This document shows, piece by piece, positions 11,541 to 22,217 of a stretch of 64,000 nt of DNA. Each line of letters opens with the position of its first letter. Within the stretch, counting starts at the first letter, position 1. The notes below the pieces were generated by a model. That model was given only the letters and a program-made list of their open reading frames with translations. It did not search any database and had not been told where the DNA came from. This DNA is from Schistocephalus solidus (taxonomy: Eukaryota; Platyhelminthes; Cestoda; Diphyllobothriidea; Diphyllobothriidae): assembly GCA_017591395.1 (NCBI GenBank), contig WEDG01002888.1, forward strand, positions 1 to 64,000, given 5' to 3'. The position numbers were made by a program, and so were the translations under genes.

Positions 11541-12239
11541 CTTTCCCTCAAAAAAATGGTACCAAGGATCGTGAAGAGAGAACCATATTTAGATATAAAG
11601 GTATTAAAGTTTTCCAGGGCGCCAAGGTCTAATTTCTTCATGCTTAAGGTGGGTTGTTCTAGTGGGAAGTTTTACGCGAAGAGGATGTTTGCGTCTAAGT
11701 ACTGACTGGGGTTTCATATTGGTTTTAAAATATAAGTACTTTTCAAATCAATAATACGAAGGAAAAATTGTTACTAGTAACGTTTTTGCGGAAATAAAAA
11801 GATTTAATATTTTTAAGCAAGTCACTGCAAGTAAATATCTGCTAGGTAACGAGTTTAAACTGAAAATAGAATTGGTGAAGAGGCTATGCAGGATGAAAAA
11901 TTATATCAACTGGTATACCAGTTACTACAAATTATTCTTCGCTGGAAATAAGGTAAACTTACAAATTTTCAACTTTATTTCTAGAATTAGCCTTTAGATT
12001 CCGTCGTTTTGACGTAAATCTGCGAGAACTTTTAATGAGGCTATGTAGGGTGAAAAAGTTTAAAAACTCCATATTTATCCCTTTTGCAATTGCAATAACT
12101 GCAGGTATGTGCAGCTGATGATGAGGTAGAAATACAATTAATTGTCAATAATTAAGCTAATATTTTCTACAGGAAACGTAGAAATCAGTTGAAAATTTGA
12201 GAATTCACTTATCTTCAAATTTGAACTAACCGCCTTCGA

Positions 12240-12310
12240 CCTTGACCTTGAGCAACTGTAACTAGGGTTTTCAAAGGCTCTGCCTATCTCCCTAATATAT
12301 ATTGAATTAT
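12240..12310 (+). repeat. LINE family F 3' terminus
   Basis: AGGGTTTTCAAAGGCTCTGCC followed by TATCTCCCTAATATATATTGAATTA repeats the 3' end seen at 1425-1465 in the other orientation. Upstream (11960-12240) no coding remnant is clear. Downstream to 12540 nothing is recognised. Confidence 0.6.
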
Positions 12311-13030
12311 TCTTTATTTTGTTAAGCAAGCCGTTGCTTTGCTGCCATTGGGCCTCTTTGCCCTCTTCCATATCCTCTAGGTATTGCTACATAAGACGTT
12401 GAAATTAATGGTATTTTTACAAACAAAGCTGCCTTCCAATCAGCCCGTATATAATATTTATTAGTGCATCTAAATTCTAGGGACTTAACTGATTTCCCTC
12501 CATGTTTAAGTGAAACTGCTTGCCAGGCCAATTTTCTGACCTTTATTTATTTATTTATTTATTTATTGCCAGTTTACAGGCAAGGTCAAAAGGGATATAT
12601 ACAGTAGGGGGTCAAGCTGATAGTGAAAAAAACTCCTGATCGTTCTTTAAAGTATTTTCGGGAGAAAAAACTGCAGCTTGTTGAACAGATTAAAGTTTAG
12701 GACAGGGAAGTGTTGACACAAGTGCACGGTGTAGTACTTCTCCTTTTGGTGTTGTGGATCTGGTCTTCTGTACTAGCAGCAAGTATGCCGGCGAGCGGCT
12801 GCTAGCTGTAGACTGAGGAATAACCCGATTACGGACTGCAGAGCCAGCAATATTGCCTTCAGCATGAAGTCCGGCATAGGATTCAGAGTCCGTGGACGCC
12901 ATCAGAACGGAAAAGAGCTTCCAGAGAATCAGCACCCAAAATTCGCGGAAGGTGTCCTGAATGTAGAAAACTTGTGACAGCTCGCGTAAACAAAGGATAG
13001 TTTTGCTGAATTTTAATACTTCTGGGTAGT

Positions 13031-14138
13031 TTATTCCAGATTGCTATAGCGTTTACCGAAAAAAAACTGACGGTATTTAACGGTGCGTGCCAAAGGAAGA
13101 AATAAGAATACATCTCTATGATTGGTGCGCCGACAGTGGTCGAGCTGCCTCAGGGATGTAAGGGGGTTAAAGGTAAAACTTTTTAAAAGCTTGAACAGTA
13201 AAAATAGTCTCTTCTGTAATCTACGAATCCACAACGGGTCGAGGCTTGTAAGCTCACAGCGTTGTTGGTAGGACAGGTTTTTGTGCTCTGAAGTAATAAA
13301 TCTTTTAGTAAAGAAGTGCTGGACTGATTCTATCTTCCTCCGTTCACTCGCGTGCAGAAGGCTAAATAGAAACGAGCAGTATTCCAGACTAGGTCTGACA
13401 TACATTTTTATAAAGGCTGGTCCAAATATTGACAGTTTTAAAATTTCTGAGAATAAACCCAGTGGTTTGGCGTGCTTTAGAGACAATCAAGGCGCAGTGC
13501 TCTGACAGATTAAGACTACTAGAATATGATATGCCCAGATCCGTTATAAAACCCGGGCACATTTAAGTCATGACCGTCTATGCTTAGATGAGGCTGATGG
13601 TTGTCACAACTAACCATAACGGAGCATTTGTGCCAAGAGAGCGAAAGGCGCCATGTGCGACACCACTGAGCGAAGGCTTGAAGATCCTTTTAAGAGCTCA
13701 AGCACAATGTGGCGATCGACCGGTTTATAACGATAGGCAACTTTTAAATCATCAGCGTACATAAAGGGCCTACCATACTGAAAAACAATCAGGAACATCG
13801 TTCACAAAAAGGCAAAATAGAAGCGGGCCGAGTACACTACCCTGAATAACGCCACTCCTCACGTGCGTGGGGTTGGAGATAACATCGGAAATTTTTACCC
13901 GTTGTGCGCGATCATTCCAATAGGAGGATATTTAGTTCAGAAGCTTGTTACCTATGCCGAATGAGGTAAGTTTCAGCAGGAGGAGATCGTGGTCAACACG
14001 ATCAAAAGCCTTCGTGAAGTCAAAATAAACGGTGTAAATTGCAAAACCACTATCTCTAGATTGTAGCACATGATCAAAGTAAGAAAGCTGGCAGGTGTCA
14101 CAAGATATTTTTTTCGAGAAACCCATGCTGAGCCGCAT
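13031..14138 (-). pseudogene. LINE family C RT palm and C-terminus, frameshifted
   Basis: This continues the preceding ORF in other frames. 13932-14138 has VYFDFTKAFDRVDHDLLLLK, 13610-13798 has RPFMYADDLKVAYRYKPVD with the active site, and 13031-13486 has KMYVRPSLEYCSFLF and FTKRFITSEHKNLSYQQRCE. Compared with copy 1 (8177-9366) the breaks are small indels in A- or T-runs, consistent with neutral decay. Confidence 0.75.
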
Positions 14139-15309
14139 TAAGAAGTTTATTCTCTGTTAGGTGACGCATCAACTTGTCTTTAATCAAGGTCTCTAATATC
14201 TTCGAGGCTGCTGGCAGTGTATTTATTGGCCTAAAGTCGTCAAATGACGTAGTTCGGCTGTGTTTGGGTATAGGCAAAATTTGCGATTCCTTCCATAAAA
14301 TAGGGAAGGTTTCACTTTCAAGAGCAAGATTGAATATCTTATACAGAAGTGACGGAAATATATCCTTTGCATCCGCCTTTAGAACGCTGACCGGGACGCC
14401 ATCTGGTCCAGGACTGTAAGATTGGTGAGAGCACCGAATGGCTGCGGTAACGTCCCAGAGGGTAAAAGTTATGTTTTCGAGGACGTTACCGGTCCAAACC
14501 CGGACGTTTGGAAAGGGGGCGACCGAATGTTCACTGAAAGTTCTAGACAAGAAAGCATTGAAGCTATCAGCCGTCAACTTAGCGTCAGCTATAGGGTTTC
14601 CAAAAGCGTCTCGAAGTACAGCGTACTGAGTTTTTCTCTGCGCTTTTACTGTCCGCGAAAAGAGTTTTGCAACATTGTACGAAGGGTTTTCGGCCAACTT
14701 AACCTCTTCAGCTAGTCGCTTTTCGTCGGAGAGCCTCTTAGCCTGTTCAAAGATTTGCTGGATCAATGGCAGGACAGAAGTGTCATTTAGTCGATGAAAA
14801 CGACGCGAGAGTCTACGCAATCTACGGCGGAAAGATAAAGGGAGGTAGACTTCATCCTTGACATTAATTATTTTCTTACGAGGAATAAAACAAGAAATGA
14901 GTGGACCTAGAACTTGGTAGAATGTATCAGTACAAACATTCACATCCAAACATAGAAAGAAGTTAGTCCAATCGTGGGAATTAAGATGTGTTAGTAATTC
15001 CCCCATATTTGCTGATCGGAAATCGTGGAAAAAGCTATATTTTTTTGAAAACGTTTCATCAGCCTCGATTTCTAGTGAAGAAACAACTATAGCATGGTCT
15101 GAACTCCCAAGTGGGTCTAAAGGTGAAACTGACAGTGGCTGACAACCTCTGCAGAAGATAAGATCAAGTATGTTTGATCCTCGGGTGGGAAAATCAACTA
15201 CCTGATCCCACATGCCAGTATGTATGGCCTCAAGCAAGTTTTCGAACTTTGCAGGACCGGAAGGTGGAAACCAATGAACTTCAGGAAGATTGAAGTCACC
15301 TGCAATCAA
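14098..15309 (-). CDS. LINE family C endonuclease-RT fragment
   Basis: A 403-codon open frame, the longest in the window. The N-terminus begins inside the endonuclease: CLIAGDFNLPEVHWF carries the GDFN motif and LGSSDHAIVVSSLE the SDH motif. A basic linker follows (LRRLRRLSRRFHRL), then RT fingers with CSHQSYSPGPDGVPVSVLK, LWKESQILPIPKHS and LNAAQHGFLEK. The frame ends at the start of RT palm. Its integrity suggests relatively recent insertion. It lacks the endonuclease N-terminus and the RT catalytic core, so it is not a working enzyme. Confidence 0.75.
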   Translation of the reverse strand: MIAGDFNLPEVHWFPPSGPAKFENLLEAIHTGMWDQVVDFPTRGSNILDLIFCRGCQPLSVSPLDPLGSSDHAIVVSSLEIEADETFSKKYSFFHDFRSANMGELLTHLNSHDWTNFFLCLDVNVCTDTFYQVLGPLISCFIPRKKIINVKDEVYLPLSFRRRLRRLSRRFHRLNDTSVLPLIQQIFEQAKRLSDEKRLAEEVKLAENPSYNVAKLFSRTVKAQRKTQYAVLRDAFGNPIADAKLTADSFNAFLSRTFSEHSVAPFPNVRVWTGNVLENITFTLWDVTAAIRCSHQSYSPGPDGVPVSVLKADAKDIFPSLLYKIFNLALESETFPILWKESQILPIPKHSRTTSFDDFRPINTLPAASKILETLIKDKLMRHLTENKLLNAAQHGFLEKNIL

Positions 15310-15415
15310 GCAGTACTTCAGATTTAGGTCAACTGCGGCATGAAATGCCTGTGAGAGACGAAGATCGTAATCCTCGCTTGTGATTAAATCCAGGAAGACT
15401 ACTATTTCGATGTTA

Positions 15416-15660
15416 ACTCACTAATACTAAGCCTTAACCTAATATTTACATTACCTTAACCATAGCCTTGCCCCAAACCTAGGTTAACCCTAATCCTAAC
15501 GACGATCACTGTGAAATTTGCTGCAAGGCCGCTGTTAGACGGGAACCATACTCCCCTGTCTTAACCCTATTACTAGCCCCCAATCTACTGACAACTCTAA
15601 GCTAAACCCTAACTCTATCATAACTATAACCCTAAACCTTATCTTTAGCACTGCCCTCTC
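15416..15660. repeat. Degenerate CCCTAA / telomere-like tract
   Basis: Many imperfect CCTAA, CCCTAA and AACCCTAA words occur here (for example TTAACCCTAATCCTAAC, AAACCCTAACTC, TAACCCTAAACC). They are interrupted by an unrelated 60-bp stretch around 15510-15560. It starts just past the broken 5' end of family C copy 2. It could be an interstitial telomere-like array or a simple AT/C-rich repeat. Confidence 0.5.
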
Positions 15661-15959
15661 TCGAAGGTTACGCAAGGGTATCTTATTCCATGACGCTCAT
15701 TGGCATTTGAACAACTATTTACTATGTTCGGAGGAGAGTATGTTTGAAGTTATCCAGATACCTATAATTTTTATGGTGCCTTATTCGTTAAGTGGGATCA
15801 AATTCATGATTTTCTGGTGTTTTTGGAAAGTTTCTGACCAGTTCCCACGTGGATGTCGACAGATTTGGGTAAATAAAACGTCGGAAGCAACTCTTTGAAC
15901 CAGACTGCCAAATTTTCAAGATTTTCTTGTGGATTCTGCGCGTCGTCGGCAGAGCTTCC
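15661..15959. other. No feature seen
   Basis: AT-rich sequence with short open frames on both strands that overlap each other. No conserved motif was recognised. Confidence 0.4.
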
Positions 15960-16272
15960 GGTTTGTCAGATTTTTCTAGCATTTGCAACTCATGAGGCCA
16001 TTACAGTCAGAATTCTTGATGCCCACGTTTATTTAGATGAGGAAAAGATTAAGGCACAAGACTGAATCCTGTAGGACATCGGTTTTTACTACTGCCTTTC
16101 CGACTCTGTGGAACTAAAAATTAGTCTTCGCAGCCCGTATGACAGGAAACTGTTTATCCACTTAAAAACGCTTTGCAAGGTTTCATACCCCCAAATCTTA
16201 TGTGGCAGGCATCGATGAGGTACGATATTAAACGCCTTCTTGAATTCAAAGAAAAGGACTTAAACTTGACGA
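15960..16272 (-). pseudogene. Decayed LINE RT fragment
   Basis: Minus-strand translation in mixed frames gives FKKAFNIVPHRCLPHKIWG, WINSFLS and RRLIFSSTESERQ. This is the palm region of a CR1-like RT, similar to FFDFKKAFDSVPH in family B. It ends at the start of the 1.2-kb direct repeat (16276). Confidence 0.55.
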
Positions 16273-16275
16273 CCC

Positions 16276-17491
16276 TGGTCTATCGATTTTGCTATTTATC
16301 CTGTTATGAAAGACCACTCGCAATAACTGAGTGACCAAGGCAAAAACCATGCTGGGCAGCATATATTTGTTTTATGTGTGAATACCGACTGGAGGAGGCA
16401 AGAGCAGACTCCTGCTTTCGTTCGCTCATGCGTCTTCAGTACTCCGTTGTGGAACCTAAGTGCTGTAATCGGGTAAAGATTACTTACGTATTAACCTTTG
16501 AAACCGGCTAGAATATTTCGATGTTTCAGACGGTTCGGAAGTGATCAAATGACCCTCGCCAACAGTCCTTGAAGATAAATTCCAACCAACAGTCTGTTCG
16601 TGTGAATGGCCTATGTGGTAAGTGTATGATAGTAAGGCCAAGTGACTAACGTAGGTTGCGCCCTGTCAGCCAATCAGCCCGAGAGCCACGAACAATTCAG
16701 TTGCTCCGGTCTGCTAGTGCCGGGTTTGACAGAGAAAAGTTTAATGTTATCAAATATGGCTAAGAAATTGCAGACAATATCAGAAAGAAAACAACTCGTA
16801 TTATCTCGTAATCAAACTGACCTTTATTGTCAGAAAAATAAAAGTTCTCTGTATTGAGCCCAGTGGAGCCATATACCCGTCTTTTGATAATACAGTTATA
16901 GTTTTAAGAAACCGATAGGCGCAGTCCAATAAAAGTAAATGCTGACTTACCTGGTTAAAATAGAGACAAAAGACAACAATTCTGTGCGAAAGGAGCCGGA
17001 GGCCTACAAGAGTTTACAGTCGTGGTAGTTAAATTAGTTAAAGTTTCTCACGTCCACCAGCGATTTGTCTCATCAAAGACAGCCGTCAGATTTAACTAGG
17101 CTGAAATTCGGGCGCAATATGGAATACATTGGTCACGAGATCACCCCTCATTAGTTAGCTTTAACCATTATTAACACTTTTCCCTCTATCAGGGTTCACC
17201 TCGTGGTCCAAGAACCCCTCGGGTAATCAACAGCAAGTTGAAAAGAACCCTTTTATTTAATAATCCATTTCCCTCGCAGCCGCCTGCGCTCCTCCTTTGA
17301 CCTTCTTATTAATAAGCTCCTTGCTTAACCCTATCTCCCATGGTATTGTTTTGTTACGTATTCGTTTATTACTCGGTTATTATTATATTATCCCTTTACT
17401 CTTACTGTTATTATTTTAACTTCTAACGTGAGATGCATGTGAGTGTTACTCGTTGTGGCACCTATTAATCTAGTCATTGTAGGTCGTCACA
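16276..17491 (+). repeat. Probable Ty3/Gypsy LTR, copy 1 (about 1.2 kb)
   Basis: This block is nearly identical to 18769-18803 joined to 21035-22217. It begins TGGTCTATCG and ends GTCACA, giving the usual TG...CA ends. It is followed within five bases by a TGGTGGCAGCG primer-binding-like sequence and a gag start. The shared region actually starts at CCCTGG three bases earlier. No flanking target-site duplication was found, so segmental duplication is an alternative. Confidence 0.55.
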
Positions 17492-17495
17492 TATT

Positions 17496-17513
17496 TGGTG
17501 GCAGCGTTTCATT
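17496..17513 (+). other. Putative primer-binding site
   Basis: TGGTGGCAGCG directly after the LTR-like repeat is the type of sequence used for tRNA priming in Ty3/Gypsy elements. The tRNA was not identified. Confidence 0.4.
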
Positions 17514-17584
17514 TATTTTTTGCCCTGTACCCTTGCCTCATTATTTTATTGAACCTATCAATCGTCCACTACGCCCTTCGAACG

Positions 17585-17851
17585 ATGCCTCGTACTCGGT
17601 CCACCGCGACCAATCGCCCCCTCTATCGACCGACTCACCGCCGCTTTAGGCAAACTCCTTGCTTAGTCATCCTCAACCGCCTCAAATTCTATAGACCCCC
17701 AGTGTACGATTTAACCGATAGTTTTCCTGACTGGAGGGTACGGGCAGAACGATATCTAGTGCACCTGCCACCCCGACACCAAATTGACCACAAATCTGCT
17801 ATGGAAGACCGGAAGAAATATTGGGCTGAAACAGCGACCTCGATGGAGTAG
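17585..17851 (+). pseudogene. Gypsy gag N-terminus fused to RTE sequence
   Basis: An ATG at 17585 opens a basic N-terminus (MPRTRSTATNRPLYRP). It is followed by FYRPPVYDLTDSFPDWRVRA and ERYLVHLPP, typical of the start of a Gypsy gag capsid region (family knowledge). After about residue 67 the frame passes into EDRKKYWAETATSME, which belongs to the EN-RT linker of RTE family G. The stop is at 17849-17851. A fused ORF thus arose where RTE sequence replaced the rest of gag. Confidence 0.55.
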
Positions 17852-18768
17852 GCCTCAAACGTAGGTGACACTCGAAAACTACCAAATTTTCCGCCAAGTT
17901 AGTGGTAGGCCCTCTACACTGAGCGACTCTGTTCGTGACGCGAATGGCAGCTTTATTGCTGAAAACCCGGCCAAGGTCGAGCGCTGGCGTGAGCACTTCG
18001 AGAACCTTCTCAATTTCGATACCGAGCCCGGGACCCCATTACCACGTGCAAAAGAGTCTCCTCACTCTCCTGCTTATGCAGTGTCATGCGACTCCCTTCT
18101 GAAGGAGAAGTCAGTGATGCCATAAGAAGGTTTCGCAACAACAAGGCACCTGGAGAGGACGGTATACCCTCTGAAATCTGCAAGTCTTGTGTAGACACAC
18201 TGGCGCCCTGGCTCCATGAAGTGATTATACAAACGTGGAGAGACGAGGTTGTTCCTGATGACTGGGACTCAGACATCCTTGTGCCTATCCACAAGAAGAG
18301 AGACAAAACGAGATGCGAAAACTACCGTGGCATAAGTTTTATCGACGTTGCTGCTTAAAATCTTCGCTATTGTCCTTCTCAAGCAATTCCAGGCTTTGCG
18401 TGACTCTAGGACGAGGCCCAACTAAGCCGGATTCCGTGCTAGGCGTGGATGTGGGGACCAAATATTCACACTAAGGGGTATCCTTGAATCCCGCCATAGT
18501 TACTAGCATCCGCCAGCCTTATGCATTGTCGACTTCGCCACCGCGTTCGATTCCGTCCATCGTGAATCCTTATGGTGGATAATGGTACCAGATGGCCTAC
18601 CATCGAAAATCATCGCCTTAATCAAGGCCTATTACAGCTCAACCACTGCACGAGTTTTGGTCCATAACAATCTTTCACAAGCATTCGATATCCGGTCTGG
18701 CGTTCGACAAGGTTGTATTTTGTCGCCCGTCCTGTTCAACTACGCTATCGACTGGATTCTTGGGACGG
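17790..18768 (+). mobile_element. RTE-like LINE family G, internal RT fragment
   Basis: Plus-strand frames give ASNVGDTRKL, then 18086-18358 with RFRNNKAPGEDGIPSEICKS, WRDEVVPDDWDSDILVPIHK and CENYRGISFIDVAA. 18582-18911 gives VPDGLPSKIIALIKAYYSST, FDIRSGVRQGCILSPVLFNY and AIDWILG. This is RT fingers and palm of an RTE-type enzyme with stops and frameshifts. It stops abruptly at 18768 where the second 1.2-kb direct repeat begins. Confidence 0.75.
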
Positions 18769-18822
18769 CCCTGGTCTATCGATTTTGCTATTTATCCTGT
18801 TATTGTATATTGTATATTTTTG

Positions 18823-18853
18823 AAGGGTTACAGGCATTGCCCTTGATGACCCT
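18823..18853 (-). other. 3'-terminal stem-loop, LINE B
   Basis: AGGGT...GGGC-AAT-GCCT...ACCCT. The same element occurs at 46584-46614 (minus) and 49626-49656 (plus). Confidence 0.6.
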
Positions 18854-19316
18854 ATTAATGTTAAGTTATCATTGCATGTGTACAGTCAATATAAAATGTT
18901 GTACATTTTAAAATGTTTGAGTCAAAGCATAAGATAACTTCAAATGCGTTTTCACAGCCATAGGCGAAAACATTGTGGAAGAAAAGTAGAGCCCGAAAGA
19001 TTTAAAAGGCTGGTTTTAAGAAATCATGCTGTGACAGTCGTCTTTTGTCAAATACAATGCAATCAAGCCTTCTTTTAAAATCAATAATGCTTTCAGAGTT
19101 AACTTTCTCGCTTGGTAACGAGTTCCAAGGTCGAACCACTCGTTGGCTAAAACAAAACTTTCTGAGGTTCAATCGCGTGCGTTCGCTATTAACCTTGTAA
19201 GGATGACCACGCAGATGAGTTGTGCAGGCAAAGTCGAAGAAATCCTCCGATCTCAGGGTGGAATCATGGCCCCGGATAATCCGGAATGTCCAGAGCAGGC
19301 TACACCGTAAGTGCCT

Positions 19317-20923
19317 TTAGGAAAGACGAAATAAGTCAAGCTTTTTCAATCTGTCTTGGTACGGTAAAGTCTTAAGACCGTCAACCATCTTCGTTGCTCT
19401 CCGTTGCACCTGTTCGAGGAGGTCAACATCTTTCTTCATCCACGGTATCCAAGCTGGTACTCCGTAATCTAAATGTGGTCTCACAAAGGCGCCATAGACT
19501 TTTCCGAATAGATCAGGTGGGAATATTTTAAACGCACGTCTGATCCAATGTAGTGTACATGTTGCCTTCTGGACTGCTTTCTTACAGTGTTCTGAGGGCA
19601 TCAAATTCACAGTTGTCCACATGCCCAGATCTTTGTATGTTTCGACCTCTTTTAATGCAGTGCCATTAATAAAGTACTGGTGTCTCAGAGATACTTTTTC
19701 GACCGGCGCTTAGATGTAGGATCACGCACTTGGATACATTAAACTTAAGAAGCCACTTAGCCGACCAGGCACTTAGTTTGTCGATATTCGAATGTAACCC
19801 TTTTGCGTCATCAGCGCAGCTGACTTCAGTCCATATTTTAATGTCATCTGCAAACATGACAGCTTCACAGTCTAGGTCATTGAGACAGTCGTTCACGTAG
19901 ATTAGGAAGAGTAGGGGGCCCAAAACAGAACCCTGTGGAACACCACTTTCTACATTTTACCCATTCTGAGCTAGAGTTTCCAACAACAACTCTCTGTACT
20001 CTGAAAGACAAGAAACTCTTGATTCAATTGAAAAGTTTTTCCTTGAATTCCTACGTTCCAAATCTTCTGCAAAAGAAGCCCGTGTGGTACACTATCAAAG
20101 GCTTTTTTTGAAGTCAAAAATACAACATCTACTGCATGAACCTTATCTGTGGCCTTTTGTCCATTTCTCGTGCGACTGGGGGCACTCATGATACAGGAAC
20201 GTCCTGGACGGAAGCCGTGTTGGGCATCGCATAGGATTTGGTTGTTTTTCCAGATAGCGCATTAAATGCCTCTTGATAATACGCTCCATTATTTTGCATG
20301 CTATGCAAGTTAAACTGACAGGGCGGTAAGTTTCACAGTCGAGTCGTGAACCTCCTTTATAGATCGGGGCGATGAATGCGCACTTCCATTCTTCCGGGAG
20401 TTTGCTTTCTTTAAAGGACTTTTGGAATATGATGGACAGTGGTATACACAGTTCGTTAGCAAGTCCTCGTAGGGCTAATGCAGGAATTCTATCCGGCCAA
20501 GGGGACTTGGCTGGTTTTATACGGAGTAATTCGGTTTTAACTACGGTCGGTGAAAAGTCTAGGTCTAGGTCCTCCGTTGTGGATGAGGAGGAGATGGAGG
20601 AGTAAGGTAAAGGGGGTACACATTGGTTGACAAACTGTTTGAATAGCAGCAAAATTATTAGGCTCTCTAGTGAAGACGGTCTGGAAGAATTTGGAAAGAA
20701 GGGATGCTTTAACCTGGTCATCAGTCTCCAGTTTTCCGTCTGCAGACCTAAGGGCAGGTATCATCTCCTGAATTCTCTTTGTACTCCGTATGTAGCCGTA
20801 AAGCATTTTTGGGGTGTTCCAACGATTTTTTTGCAGTATGTTTAGCTCAAACTTCCTCCGCAGCTTAGTAGCCTCACATTTTACAAACGTTGCGTTGTTG
20901 CTTATATTCCCGTAAGTGAGCAT
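19317..20923 (-). pseudogene. LINE family B reverse transcriptase, frameshifted
   Basis: 20143-20721 has KTELLRIKPAKSPWPDRIPA and EWKCAFIAPIYKGGSRLDCE. 19971-20189 has VVFLTSKKAFDSVPHGLLLQ. 19666-19923 begins MGPLLFLIYVNDCLNDLDCE and contains the intact active site MFADDIKIW. 19317-19622 has HLDYGVPAWIPWMKKDVDLL and EQVQRRATKMVDGLKTLPYQ. At least four frame breaks prevent one continuous enzyme. Confidence 0.8.
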
Positions 20924-22217
20924 CGGAGCCGGTTTGTCTGTAACGCCTCCAGAAGCGATTTCTTTTTTTGAAAGAGGCCTGCAAAGTTGAGTTTATCCAC
21001 TTTGGGCGGTTTGTGGTTGTCTTTTTCCTGTTATGAAAGACCACTCGCAATAACTGAGTGACCAAGGCAAAAACCATGCTGGGCAGCATATATTTGTTTC
21101 ATGTGTGAATACTGACTGAAGGAGGCAAGAGCAGACTCCTGCTTTCGTTCGCTCATGCGTCTTCAGTACTCCGTTGTGGAACCTAAGTGCTGGAATCGGG
21201 TAAAGATTACTTACGTATTAACCTTTGTAACCGGCTAGGATATTTCGATGCTTCAGACGGTTCGGAAGTGATCAAATGACCCTCGCCAATAGTCCTTGAA
21301 GATACAATCCGACCAACAGTCTGTTCCTGTGAATGGCCTATGTGGTAAGTGTATGATAGTAAGGCCAAGTGACTTACGTAGGTTGCGACCCTGTCAGCCA
21401 ATCAGCCCGAAAGCCACGCACAATTCAGTTGCTCCGGTCTGCTAGTGCCGGGTTTGACAGAGAAAAGTTTAATGGTATCAAATATGGCTAAGAAATTGCA
21501 GACAATATCAGAAAGAAAACAACTCGTATTATCTCGTAATAAAACTGACCTTTATTGTCAGAAAAATAAAGGTTCTCTGTATTGAGCCCAGTGGAGCCAT
21601 ATACCCGTCTTTTGATAATACAGTTATAGTTTTAAGAAACCGATAGGCGCAGTCCAATAAAAGTAAATGCTGACTTACCTGGTTAAAATAGAGACAAAAG
21701 ACAACAATTCTGTGCGAAAGGAGCCGGAGGCCTACAAGAGTTTACAGTCGTGGTAGTTAAATTAGTTAAAGTTTCTCACGTCCACCAGCGATTTGTCTCA
21801 TCAAAGACAGCCGTCAGATTTAACTAGGCTGAAATTCGGGCGCAATATGGAATACATTGGTCACGAGATCACCCCTCATTAGTTAGCTTTAACCATTATT
21901 AACACTTTTCCCTCTATCAGGGTTCACCTCGTGGTCCAAGAACCCCTCGGGTAATCATTATCAAGCTGAAAAGAACCCTTTTATTTAATCATTAATTTCC
22001 CTCGCAGCCGGCTGTGCCCCTCCTTTGACCTTCTTATTAATAAGCTCCTTGCTTAACCCTATCTCCCATGGTATTGTTTTGTTACGTATTCGTTTATTAC
22101 TCGGTTATTACTATATTATCCCTTTACTCGTACTGTTATTATTCTAACTTCTGACGTGAGATGCATGTGTGTGTTACTTTTTGTGGCACCTATTAATCCA
22201 GTCCTTGTCCAGTCACA

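Larger units (their letters stand above)
6521..11960 (-). mobile_element. Jockey-superfamily LINE family E, interrupted by a family C insertion
   Basis: Minus-strand order: ORF1-like blocks (11540-10701), endonuclease (10424-9453), insertion of family C (9467-7846), EN-RT linker (7845-7680), and RT (7675-6521). Reading across the insertion restores a continuous linker: RIAQIFEL before the break, then A-R-A-K after it. The corresponding family C region (near 14720) reads QQIFEQAKRLSDE, which supports the join. The 3' end is missing; the element stops near 6521 against family A ORF1. About 11540-11960 is presumed 5' UTR. Confidence 0.7.
12541..15402 (-). mobile_element. LINE family C copy 2 (endonuclease plus RT)
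   Basis: This is the longer of two closely similar copies. Minus-strand order: partial endonuclease and linker (15402-14440), RT (14440-13600), RT C-terminus (13486-12883), 3' UTR, and a tetranucleotide (AAAT)n tail at 12541-12558. It is 5'-truncated inside the endonuclease near 15402. Copy 1 has an AAT-type tail, so the two copies show tail variation. Single-base indels break the RT frame at several places (for example after 13932 and 13610). Confidence 0.8.
18804..21025 (-). mobile_element. CR1-like LINE family B, 5'-truncated
   Basis: It is flanked by the 9-bp direct repeat TCCTGTTAT (18795-18803 and 21026-21034). Minus-strand order: linker (21089-20874, KKRNRFWRRYRQTGSDAHLR), RT fingers (20923-20143), RT palm (20189-19971, 19923-19666), C-terminus (19622-19317), 3' UTR, stem-loop (18823-18853), and TATACAAT-type tail. 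Truncation lies in the linker. Confidence 0.85.
18769..22217 (+). repeat. Probable Ty3/Gypsy LTR, copy 2, split by LINE B
   Basis: Bases 18769-18803 plus 21035-22217 match copy 1 over its whole length with scattered substitutions. The intervening 18804-21025 is a family B LINE. The repeat ends at GTCACA (22217). Immediately outside are unrelated sequences. The uninterrupted copy 1 serves as the empty site for the LINE insertion. Confidence 0.6.
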
